A model generated the notes under the pieces. The model worked only from the letters and a program-made list of their open reading frames with translations. It ran no database searches and was not told the DNA's origin. 6,631 nt of DNA, taken from contig CAJXUJ010000074.1 of assembly GCA_913061025.1 (NCBI GenBank), positions 1-6,631 on the forward strand, in the 5' to 3' direction. Shown one piece after another: positions 1 to 6,612 of the stretch. The DNA comes from an uncultured Actinomycetes bacterium (GTDB lineage Bacteria > Actinomycetota > Actinomycetes > S36-B12). Position numbers and translations under genes: made by a program. Numbering within the stretch: position 1 is the stretch's first letter; the number at the start of each line of letters is the position of its first letter.

Positions 1-39
1 ATCGCCGCGGCCGTCTGGATCGGAATCAAGGCACGATGA
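1..39 (+). CDS. qcrC: C-terminal end of the cytochrome c subunit gene (qcrC position), partial
   Basis: Frame 1 is open from the first base and ends in TGA at 37-39, giving only IAAAVWIGIKAR. This is a hydrophobic run followed by a short basic end, as expected for the C-terminal membrane anchor of the diheme cytochrome c subunit of the actinobacterial bc complex, which leaves the basic tail in the cytoplasm. The stop overlaps the qcrA start in an ATGA arrangement, and the qcrC-qcrA-qcrB order is standard in actinomycetes. The name rests on position and on the helix-like tail. No haem-binding CxxCH motif lies within the window, so the sequence alone does not prove the identity. Confidence 0.72.
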   Translation: MAAAVWIGIKAR

Positions 40-1109
40 GTAAAGACCTCGAATCCAAGCTCCCCGTGAGTCCTGAGCACGGTGAACCCAAGCTCGGCCA
101 CCTGCCTGTGGCGGACATCCCGCACAAGCCCCGCGTCACCGATACCGACCCCAAGGCTGCGCGCCGAGCAGAGCGTCAGGTGGCGAGCATGTTCGCCCTG
201 TCGATGCTCCTCGTGGTCCTGTTCGTCGTCGCTTACGTCTCCATCGACGTCAGCACGGTCATCTACGTACCGGTTCTCGGTGAGGTGGGAGCGAGCAACC
301 TGGCTCTGGGCCTGACTTTCGGAGGTGCAATCTTCTTCATCGGCGCTGGGGCGATCCAGTGGTCCAAGAAGCTGATGCCCGACGTTGAGGTCGTGCAAGA
401 GCGACACGACATGCAGTCCCCGAAATCGGCCGATAAGGAAGCCGCCGCAAATTACGAGCGAGGCAAGGAGGAGTCGGGCTTCGCTCGCTATCCGATCATC
501 CGCCGCACCCTTCTCGGCGCGCTGGCCCTATTCCCGATCCCACTCGTGGTCATGCTCCGTGATCTTTGGCAGAGCCCCCCGGGAGCCAATCCGGTCGAAA
601 TCCTGTCCACAACCTCGTGGCGCGACGGTGAGCGGATCGTCCCGGACATCGGTCACAGCACCGGTGAGAACGTCGAGGGCATCCGCCCCGAGGAGATCCC
701 GGTGGGTGGCCTGGTCTCGGCCCTCCCGATGTCCATCAAGGAACTCAAGGAAGACCCGGTCGCGAACATGCGTGACCGAGGCAAGTCGGCAATCATCCTG
801 GTCCGCATGGACCCGGAGGAGATCCGCTCGCAGCAGGGCGAGGGGTGGGACTACCAGGGGATCCTGGCCTACTCAAAGATCTGCACGCACGTGGGCTGCC
901 CCATCGCCCTGTATGAGCACCGCACGCATCACCTGCTGTGCCCTTGCCACCAGTCGACCTTCGATCTCGCGGACTCCGGAGACGTCGTCTTCGGCCCCGC
1001 TGCGCGCCGCATGCCGCAGTTGCCGATCCGCGTGGATGAGGAAGGATTCCTCGTAGCACAGTCGGACTTTGCAGAACCTGTCGGACCGAGTTTCTGGGAG
1101 CGTGGATGA
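36..1109 (+). CDS. qcrA: Rieske [2Fe-2S] iron-sulfur subunit of the cytochrome bc complex (QcrA)
   Basis: This 357-residue subunit takes an electron from menaquinol at the Qo site of cytochrome b and passes it to the diheme cytochrome c. Seen: a hydrophilic N-terminus (1-50), membrane segments near 51-70, 86-107 and 158-175, then a C-terminal Rieske domain. The Rieske boxes are CTHVGC (283-288) and CPCHQS (302-307). By family knowledge C283, H285, C302 and H305 bind the cluster and C288-C304 form a disulfide. FGPAARRMPQLPI (319-331) and the PVGPSFWER end are typical of actinobacterial QcrA. A twin arginine (R156-R157) precedes the third helix, consistent with the Tat-dependent insertion described for a Streptomyces Rieske protein. 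The ATG at 36 overlaps the upstream stop (ATGA), with a weak AAGG at 28-31, so translation is probably coupled. All key residues are present and nothing is broken. Confidence 0.97.
   Translation: MSKDLESKLPVSPEHGEPKLGHLPVADIPHKPRVTDTDPKAARRAERQVASMFALSMLLVVLFVVAYVSIDVSTVIYVPVLGEVGASNLALGLTFGGAIFFIGAGAIQWSKKLMPDVEVVQERHDMQSPKSADKEAAANYERGKEESGFARYPIIRRTLLGALALFPIPLVVMLRDLWQSPPGANPVEILSTTSWRDGERIVPDIGHSTGENVEGIRPEEIPVGGLVSALPMSIKELKEDPVANMRDRGKSAIILVRMDPEEIRSQQGEGWDYQGILAYSKICTHVGCPIALYEHRTHHLLCPCHQSTFDLADSGDVVFGPAARRMPQLPIRVDEEGFLVAQSDFAEPVGPSFWERG
1096..1100 (+). promoter_or_regulatory. Ribosome binding site of qcrB inside the qcrA 3' end
   Basis: GGGAG lies 5 bases before the qcrB ATG at 1106, within the last codons of qcrA. 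Together with the ATGA stop/start overlap at 1106-1109 it supports the chosen qcrB start and translational coupling of the two subunits. Confidence 0.6.
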
Positions 1110-2863
1110 GCACGACCAAGCCCGCAGCACACCCTGTCGAGAAGGCAGGAGGCGCTACTGCGACCTTCGTCGATCAGCGCCTGGGCAGCAACAAATTCCT
1201 GTCGCGGAACCTCTCGAAGGTCTTCCCCGAGCACTGGTCCTTCATGCTCGGTGAGATCGCTCTCTACTCGTTCATCGTGGTGCTCCTCACCGGCACGTAT
1301 CTGACCCTGTTCTTCAAGCCGAGCATGGCCGAGGTTGTCTACGAGGGTTCCTATCTGCCGCTGAACGGTATCTACATGTCCGAGGCCTACGCCTCGACCC
1401 TCGACATCAGCTTCGACATCCGCGGCGGTCTGCTGATCCGGCAGATGCACCACTGGGCTGCACTGATCTTCGTCGCTGCGGTAGCGGTGCATATGTTCCG
1501 CGTGTTCTTCACCGGTGCCTTCCGCAAGCCCCGCGAACTCAACTGGATCGTCGGAGTGGCCCTCACCACCCTGGCGCTCGCAGCAGGCTTCACCGGCTAC
1601 TCGCTTCCGGACGACCTGCTCTCCGGAACGGGCCTGCAGATCATCCGCGGCATCCTGCAGTCGATTCCACTGGTGGGCACCTGGCTCGCGTTCTTCGTCT
1701 TCGGCGGTGAATACCCCGGCGGCGACATCATTTCGCGCCTGTACTCGGCTCACATCCTTCTGGTGCCGGGCCTCATCCTGGCGCTGGTCACCGTCCACCT
1801 CATCATGGTGTGGACACAAAAGCACACCCAGTTCCCCGGGCCGGGACGCACCAACAACAACGTCGTTGGTTACCCGCTTCTCCCGATCTACATGGCCAAG
1901 GCCGGCGGCTTCTTCTTCGTCGTCTTCGGCATCATCGCCCTGCTGAGCGGTCTGGTGAACATCAACCCGGTGTGGATCTTCGGGCCATACACACCTGACC
2001 AAGTCACCGCCGGAACCCAGCCCGACTGGTACATCGGCTGGCTCGACGGTGCTCTGCGACTCATGCCGAACTGGGAGACGGTGGTCGCTGGCTTCACCAT
2101 TTCCTGGAACGTCTTCATTCCGGCGGTTGTCATTCCCGGCATCCTGTTCACCGGACTGGCCCTCTACCCGTTCCTCGAGGCCTGGGCCACCGGTGACAAG
2201 CGCGAGCACAACCTCCTCGACCGTCCCCGGAACGCTCCGGTTCGCACCGGCATCGGCGTCATGGCGATCGTCTTCTACGGGATCCTGTGGCTCGGTGGAG
2301 GTAACGACCTCGTCGCGACCACGTTCAACCTGAGTATCAACGCGATCTCGTGGACCCTACGAGTCATGCTGATCGTGGCGCCACCCCTGGCCTTCATCAT
2401 CACCAAGCGCATTTGCCTCGGACTGCAGCGCCGCGACCGCGAGAAGTTGCTGCACGGCTACGAGTCAGGGCGAATCCTGCGACTCCCCCACGGCGAGTTC
2501 ATCGAGGTTCACCAGCCGCTCAACGAGAAGGAACTGGCTGTCATCAGCAGCAAGCCCGACACCCCGGTTCTCCCCGCACCGACCAAGACCGACATCGACG
2601 GCGTTCGCAACCCGCGGTACCGGCTCCAGTCGATCCAGCACAAGCTCAGCGGCTTCTTCTACGGCGACAACGTCCCGCGACCCTCGGCAGAGGAGATCGA
2701 GGCTGGTCAGCACCACGCCGAAGAGCAGGGTGCGATCGAGGCTCCGCTGCATGAGTACGAGGAACGCGACGTCATCTTCAACGCGCACGGCGGCGTGCTG
2801 CACCACCCGGGCATGCCGAAGACCAATGCCGAGCAGGTGGCCGAGCAAGAGAACAGGACCTAG
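1106..2863 (+). CDS. qcrB: Cytochrome b subunit of the cytochrome bc complex (QcrB)
   Basis: This 585-residue membrane subunit holds the two b haems and both quinone sites of menaquinol:cytochrome c oxidoreductase. Seen: about eight hydrophobic helices between residues 47 and 433. Candidate haem ligands are H115 (or the adjacent H116) with H129 on helix B, and H216 with H231 on helix D. The 15-residue spacing on helix D resembles cytochrome b6 rather than mitochondrial cytochrome b. GYSLPDDLLSG (164-174) and PDWY (306-309, the PEWY-type Qo motif) mark the Qo region. Residues about 440-585 form a charged cytoplasmic tail, a feature of actinobacterial QcrB; here its end is His- and Glu-rich. 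The start at 1106 overlaps the qcrA stop and has GGGAG 5 bases upstream. The gene is last in the operon and is followed by a strong terminator. The family assignment is secure. Confidence 0.97.
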   Translation: MSTTKPAAHPVEKAGGATATFVDQRLGSNKFLSRNLSKVFPEHWSFMLGEIALYSFIVVLLTGTYLTLFFKPSMAEVVYEGSYLPLNGIYMSEAYASTLDISFDIRGGLLIRQMHHWAALIFVAAVAVHMFRVFFTGAFRKPRELNWIVGVALTTLALAAGFTGYSLPDDLLSGTGLQIIRGILQSIPLVGTWLAFFVFGGEYPGGDIISRLYSAHILLVPGLILALVTVHLIMVWTQKHTQFPGPGRTNNNVVGYPLLPIYMAKAGGFFFVVFGIIALLSGLVNINPVWIFGPYTPDQVTAGTQPDWYIGWLDGALRLMPNWETVVAGFTISWNVFIPAVVIPGILFTGLALYPFLEAWATGDKREHNLLDRPRNAPVRTGIGVMAIVFYGILWLGGGNDLVATTFNLSINAISWTLRVMLIVAPPLAFIITKRICLGLQRRDREKLLHGYESGRILRLPHGEFIEVHQPLNEKELAVISSKPDTPVLPAPTKTDIDGVRNPRYRLQSIQHKLSGFFYGDNVPRPSAEEIEAGQHHAEEQGAIEAPLHEYEERDVIFNAHGGVLHHPGMPKTNAEQVAEQENRT

Positions 2864-2888
2864 GGCAACACCCTTTCCCAGCCCCGAT

Positions 2889-2923
2889 CGAAGCCCCCGC
2901 TCCCGGCGGGGGCTTCGTCTTTT
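2889..2923 (+). terminator. Rho-independent terminator of the qcrCAB operon
   Basis: A perfect 12-bp inverted repeat (CGAAGCCCCCGC at 2889-2900 and GCGGGGGCTTCG at 2906-2917) encloses a 5-base loop and is followed by TCTTTT (2918-2923). It begins 25 bases after the qcrB stop. The stem is very GC-rich and the T-run is short, as is usual in actinomycetes. It should end transcription of the qcr operon and separate it from the next gene, though some readthrough is possible. Confidence 0.88.
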
Positions 2924-2949
2924 CCCTGCCAACCTCGAGTCACCCTGGC

Positions 2950-2953
2950 AAGG
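2950..2953 (+). promoter_or_regulatory. Ribosome binding site of the molybdopterin oxidoreductase gene
   Basis: AAGG lies 7 bases before the ATG at 2961. It is a modest Shine-Dalgarno match, but it is well spaced and supports starting the protein directly before its first iron-sulfur cysteine motif. Confidence 0.5.
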
Positions 2954-2960
2954 TGTCGTC

Positions 2961-5192
2961 ATGGCGCTGAGAATCTGCCCACTGTGTGAGGCCACCTGCG
3001 GGCTGACGCTCACGATCGAGGGAACCCAGGTCACCGACGTTCGAGGTGACGCAGAGGATGTCTTCAGTCGCGGCTACATCTGCCCCAAGGGTGTTGCCCT
3101 TGGTGAGCTCCACGCCGATCCGAAACGGCTAACCCAGCCACTGGTCCGCGGGGAAGATGGATCCCTCCAGCCGGCTTCGTGGGACGAGGCCTTCAGCGTC
3201 ATCCGCGACAGGCTCACCGCCATCGTCGGTGAACACGGCCCGCAGGCCGTCGGCCTGTTCCTCGGCAACCCCAACGTCCACAACCTGTCCGGTGCGTTTT
3301 ACCTACCGGCATTCATCAAAGCCCTCGGCACCACCCAGCGCTTCTCGGCAAGCACGGTCGATCAGATGCCCAAGCAGGTGGCCTGCGCGCTGATGTACGG
3401 AACGGCGCTCTCGGTTCCGGTTCCCGATATCGACCGCACCGATTACTTCTTAATGCTCGGGGCAAACCCACTCATTTCGAACGGTTCGATGATGACGGCG
3501 GCAAACTTTCCCGGCCGACTCCGAGCCCTTCGAAAGCGCGGCGGGCAACTTGTCGTGGTTGACCCCGTACGCACGAGAACGGCTGCGGCTGCAGACCAGC
3601 ACATCGCCATCCGTCCTGGCTCCGATGCCCTGTGGCTCGCATCCCTCGCCCTTCTCCTCACTGGGGAGCCAACACTCGGAGCGGCCGAACCATGGATCGA
3701 TCCCGAAGAGTGGCAGCAGATCGTCACGCGCCTTGAGCCGTTCACTCCCGAGGCAACGGCCCCCCTTACCGGTATTGATGCTGCGACGACCCATCGAATT
3801 GCAGGCGAACTTCGAGCGGCGAGGAGCGCTGCGGTCTACGGACGGATGGGTACCACTACATCCGGCTTCACCGTTGACAACGCCACCACACCATTGGCGA
3901 CCCTGACCTCTTGGTTGATCGATGTCATCAACATCGCCATTGGCTCGCTGGATCGACCGGGCGGTGTCATGTTCCCCTTGCCCGTGGCCGGCGGTCCGTC
4001 CACCGAAGGAACTCCCGGCTCCGGACACGGCGTTCAGATCCCCGGACGCCGCCGGACCAGAGTCCGTGACCTGCCAAGCGCACTCGGTGAGTTCCCGACC
4101 TCCGCGCTGGCCGAAGAGATCGATACCCCGGATCCCGACACCGGTGAGCGCATCCGGGCGGTATTCGTGATCGGTGGAAACCCGATCGTGTCCACACCGA
4201 ACCAAACACGACTCACACATGCGTTCAAAGAACTCGACCTCCTGGTCAGTGTGGACCCGTTCCTTACTGCGACGAGTTCGCTGGCCGACGTCGTTCTTCC
4301 GGTCGCGTCTCCGCTTACTCGTCCCCAGCACGATGTGGTGTTCAACAACCTCGCGGTGCGAAATCAGGCCCGCTACTCCCCCGCCATCTTCGACGTTCCC
4401 GAGGGAGAAAAGGACGAGACCGAGGTGCTCGCTCAATTGGCGGCTATCGCGGCCGGCATGGCGTCCGGGCATGAGCCGACACCGGCCCAGATCGACGACC
4501 TCATTGCCTACACCGTGGCATCCCAGGCCTGCACTGATGAAGCGTCTCGAGCTCACGGGCGCACCCCCGAGGAATTACTCGAGGCCGTGTCCCATCGAGC
4601 GGGCGTGGACCGAATCCTGGATGTGCGGATCCGCTCGGGCCCCTACGGTGACGGATTCGGTTCCCATCCCGATGGCCTCACTCTCCAACACCTCATCGAT
4701 AACCCCCACGGCATTGACCTCGGTCCCCTGGAGCCTCGACTTCCCGAAGTGCTGCGCACACGCACCGGACGAATCGATGTCGCACCGAGTGTCCTGCTCG
4801 ATGCACTAACCGATGCATCACGCCTTCTCAGTGACCAAAGTCCCCCACCGCGCTTCACGCTCGTTGGCCGACGCCACCTACGCAGCAACAACTCCTGGAT
4901 GAAGGGATTGCCAACCCTCACCGGTGGCTCCAACACCCCCACCGCGATGATCCACCCCACCGACGCCTCCGACTTGGGCATCAACGACGGTGCCGAAGTG
5001 GTCGTCACCACCCCGACCGGTGCTATCACTCTGCCTGCCTCTGTGAGGGACGACGTTTCCATCGGCTGCGTATGCATTCCGCACGGGTGGGCGGAGGCAA
5101 ACGTCAATGCTCTGGTCGGCGTTGAAACCATTGACTCTCTCGCCGGAACATCGGTGCTCAGCGGTATCGGAATCGACGTCAGACCCGCCTAG
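2961..5192 (+). CDS. Molybdopterin (bis-MGD) oxidoreductase, FdhF/NapA-like superfamily, substrate unknown
   Basis: The predicted product is a 743-residue redox enzyme carrying a Mo- or W-bis-MGD cofactor and one [4Fe-4S] cluster. Seen: C6-x2-C9-x3-C13-x27-C41 followed by PKG (the Molybdop_Fe4S4 motif, with K43 in the place of the electron-relay lysine of formate dehydrogenase H). The central molybdopterin domain follows, with LMLGANP (164-170), VVVDPVRTRTA (198-208) and VFVIGGNPIVSTPN (401-414). The C-terminal dinucleotide-binding domain runs from about 630 to 740, with GRRHLRSNNSW (636-646) and PHGW (707-710). There is no Tat signal, so it should be cytoplasmic. The catalytic-ligand segment reads VDQMPKQVACALMYG (133-147); aligned by eye, V140 sits where NapA/Fdh have Cys/Sec, and the nearest Cys is C142. 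The frame stays open upstream to about 2730, but that stretch lies in qcrB and the terminator, so ATG 2961 is preferred. No electron-transfer subunit or maturation gene is adjacent. Family is sure, reaction is not. Confidence 0.92.
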   Translation: MALRICPLCEATCGLTLTIEGTQVTDVRGDAEDVFSRGYICPKGVALGELHADPKRLTQPLVRGEDGSLQPASWDEAFSVIRDRLTAIVGEHGPQAVGLFLGNPNVHNLSGAFYLPAFIKALGTTQRFSASTVDQMPKQVACALMYGTALSVPVPDIDRTDYFLMLGANPLISNGSMMTAANFPGRLRALRKRGGQLVVVDPVRTRTAAAADQHIAIRPGSDALWLASLALLLTGEPTLGAAEPWIDPEEWQQIVTRLEPFTPEATAPLTGIDAATTHRIAGELRAARSAAVYGRMGTTTSGFTVDNATTPLATLTSWLIDVINIAIGSLDRPGGVMFPLPVAGGPSTEGTPGSGHGVQIPGRRRTRVRDLPSALGEFPTSALAEEIDTPDPDTGERIRAVFVIGGNPIVSTPNQTRLTHAFKELDLLVSVDPFLTATSSLADVVLPVASPLTRPQHDVVFNNLAVRNQARYSPAIFDVPEGEKDETEVLAQLAAIAAGMASGHEPTPAQIDDLIAYTVASQACTDEASRAHGRTPEELLEAVSHRAGVDRILDVRIRSGPYGDGFGSHPDGLTLQHLIDNPHGIDLGPLEPRLPEVLRTRTGRIDVAPSVLLDALTDASRLLSDQSPPPRFTLVGRRHLRSNNSWMKGLPTLTGGSNTPTAMIHPTDASDLGINDGAEVVVTTPTGAITLPASVRDDVSIGCVCIPHGWAEANVNALVGVETIDSLAGTSVLSGIGIDVRPA

Positions 5193-5242
5193 CCAATCCC
5201 GAAGGCCCACAGCGACACAGGCCCAGCGCAACAGCAGCCGTG
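5193..5242. other. Short convergent intergenic gap
   Basis: These 50 bases separate the stop of the rightward oxidoreductase gene from the stop of the leftward CPBP gene. I see no convincing hairpin with a T-run on either strand, so any termination here would be factor-dependent or would lie inside a neighbouring coding end. Confidence 0.5.
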
Positions 5243-6058
5243 TCAGACGTCTACCGGCGCGCGGTAGCGGCGCGAGAAGCGTGGAACCCAGATGAGTGCA
5301 ATCGCGATCATCACCACGCCTGCGACGACGCCGAATTCACCCATGACCCAGGGGCTAACTGCAACGAACATCAGTGGCCATGCGCTTTGCACGAGATAGT
5401 TCCACGCTCCGTGGGCGAGCGTGGGGCTCCAGACGTCGTGGTGCTTTTCCCACAGAACTCCGAGGAAGAAACTGAAACCCGTGATCGCAACAGCAAACAG
5501 CACCAGGTTCGCCCACAGTGGGATTCCGGGATTGGAATACAGTCCCGGAGCGAAAATGACCGGTACGTGGTACGCGAACCAGATAACGACAACGATCAGG
5601 TTTGCGGTAAGGAAGGATCTGGTTCGTCGCAACTGCGGAAGTAGGTAGCCACGCCAACCGAGTTCCTCTCCGAAACCAAGGACTGCAGCCTGCAGGATCC
5701 CGAAGGCGATGCTCATTACCGAGACATTCCAGCCAAGGAAAGTCATCTCCGCGGCGGGCACGAGGGTGAGCAGCCCGTAGCCGAGCACCATGGCCAAGGC
5801 AGGCACGAAAGCGAGCAACAGAGTCGAGATGGCCGGACGTCCGAAAGTGATGCGCTCCTTAGTCCACAGCCGTGCGATGAGCGCGGACACCGCCGGTACC
5901 AGCATCAGGCCGATTACCAGCATTTCACCTACGGATTCATCCACCAGGTACATCGCGACGATCAGCGGAGCACCGAGAACGACGACGCCCAACAGGAAGG
6001 TCAACACCGCCCGATTCGCCCGCTGCTCGACCGTTCGGTGGATGTCGGTTGTTGCCAC
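5243..6058 (-). CDS. CPBP-family intramembrane metalloprotease (Abi/CAAX protease-like)
   Basis: The product is a predicted 271-residue polytopic membrane protein with about eight hydrophobic segments. It carries the three conserved motifs of the CPBP (Abi, type II CAAX prenyl protease-like) family: EELGWRGYLLPQL (131-143; E131, E132, R136), FAYH (161-164; H164) and HGAWN (216-220; H216, N220). In characterised relatives these glutamates and histidines form the intramembrane active site. Bacterial members act in bacteriocin self-immunity, in membrane signalling or in unknown roles, and the substrate here is not evident. I chose the GTG at 6058 because AGGAG (6064-6068) sits 5 bases upstream of it. 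The ATG at 6088 would add ten residues (MVPLRASGVI) and has no comparable ribosome site. The gene converges on the oxidoreductase gene and shares its strand with the DUF805 gene. All motif residues are intact. Family is sure, function is not. Confidence 0.9.
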   Translation of the reverse strand: MATTDIHRTVEQRANRAVLTFLLGVVVLGAPLIVAMYLVDESVGEMLVIGLMLVPAVSALIARLWTKERITFGRPAISTLLLAFVPALAMVLGYGLLTLVPAAEMTFLGWNVSVMSIAFGILQAAVLGFGEELGWRGYLLPQLRRTRSFLTANLIVVVIWFAYHVPVIFAPGLYSNPGIPLWANLVLFAVAITGFSFFLGVLWEKHHDVWSPTLAHGAWNYLVQSAWPLMFVAVSPWVMGEFGVVAGVVMIAIALIWVPRFSRRYRAPVDV

Positions 6059-6227
6059 AATCACTCCTGACGCTCGAAGCGGAACCATACCGACCGCAGG
6101 GCATGAATCGAGGTGAAAAAGTCAGGTGCCATCCCGATGCAAAGGTGCACGAGGTTTAGTAGCCGGCAACACGAGTAGTTCCATCAAATCCTTATTTTCG
6201 GCATCCTCCGCGGGGCGGAACCGCGCA
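6059..6227. other. Intergenic region between the DUF805 and CPBP genes
   Basis: These 169 bases lie between two leftward genes. They hold the CPBP ribosome site at the left end and a possible 20-codon leftward ORF at 6122-6184. A weak 5-bp inverted repeat (6209-6213 with 6221-6225) sits just after the DUF805 stop and has no T-run on the minus strand. No convincing promoter was found. The loose -10-like TATGGT (minus strand, near 6084-6089) lacks a recognisable -35 element. It remains open whether the two genes share a transcript. Confidence 0.4.
6064..6068 (-). promoter_or_regulatory. Ribosome binding site deciding the CPBP start
   Basis: The minus strand reads AGGAG, then TGATT, then GTG. 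This strong site with 5-base spacing favours the GTG at 6058 over the upstream in-frame ATG at 6088, because the site lies inside the longer reading. Confidence 0.65.
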
Positions 6228-6599
6228 CTACCCACCGAAGCGATTCGGCCCCGGCGAGCCGGGGAGCACGTACCACACGAACAACACGATGCTGCCGAAC
6301 GGTACGAAACCCAAGAGGTACCACCAGCCGGACAAATCGCGATCGTGTAGCCGTCGAACCGACACCGCAATCGACGGCAGAATGAAAGCGAGGACCACAA
6401 CCATGAACACCAGGACGGATAGCCACTGAAGGAAGCCCACGTTCTGGAACAGGACCAAGATGAGGGTCAAAACGATCGACGCCACGACCTGGACGATCGC
6501 CACGAACAGCACCCACCACCAGAATTCCGGGCGTTCAGCCCGTCCATCAAAATCGCCGTACTTCTTCCAGCAGGTTCGTACTGCGTCGCCAAATCCCAT
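6228..6599 (-). CDS. DUF805 family inner-membrane protein
   Basis: The product is a 123-residue membrane protein of unknown function. It shows the DUF805 signature in order: FDGRAERPEFWWW (17-29), then two hydrophobic segments (about 26-51 and 57-79), PSIAVSVRRLHDRDLSGWW (75-93), a third hydrophobic segment (about 90-112), and the end PGSPGPNRFGG (113-123). Length and motif order match a complete family member. The ATG at 6599 is preceded by AAAGG (6608-6612, minus strand) at 8-base spacing, so the start is well supported and the gene is whole within the window. It is transcribed toward the CPBP gene, 169 bases away. DUF805 proteins have no established biochemical role, and the context adds none beyond a shared membrane location. 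Confidence 0.92.
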   Translation of the reverse strand: MGFGDAVRTCWKKYGDFDGRAERPEFWWWVLFVAIVQVVASIVLTLILVLFQNVGFLQWLSVLVFMVVVLAFILPSIAVSVRRLHDRDLSGWWYLLGFVPFGSIVLFVWYVLPGSPGPNRFGG

Positions 6600-6607
6600 G
6601 ATCGCTG

Positions 6608-6612
6608 CCTTT
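6608..6612 (-). promoter_or_regulatory. Ribosome binding site of the DUF805 gene
   Basis: AAAGG on the minus strand lies 8 bases before the ATG at 6599. It supports that start; the promoter itself is probably outside the window. Confidence 0.5.

Noticed and set aside
929..2209. Long open antisense frame (426 codons) across qcrA/qcrB
   Set aside because: It lies opposite two certain genes. Its product is Glu/Asp/Gly/Arg-rich without domains or membrane segments, which is typical of the antisense shadow of GC-rich coding DNA.
2730..2960. In-frame upstream extension of the oxidoreductase gene (77 extra codons)
   Set aside because: It would overlap the end of qcrB and run through the terminator hairpin. 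The extra residues are Arg/Ser/Thr-rich, as out-of-frame GC-rich sequence gives, and family members begin close to the first Cys motif.
3450..4556. Long open antisense frame (368 codons) across the oxidoreductase gene
   Set aside because: It shows no recognisable motif and is fully opposite a gene with clear domain signatures. Codon-position bias in GC-rich DNA explains the openness.
5251..5267. Inverted repeat CTACCG-5-CGGTAG near the CPBP 3' end, a possible terminator
   Set aside because: The stem has only 6 bp, lies within the coding end and has no T-run on either side.
6209..6225. Inverted repeat CGCGG-7-CCGCG after the DUF805 stop, a possible terminator
   Set aside because: The 5-bp stem is short and is followed on the minus strand by a purine-rich sequence, not a T-run.
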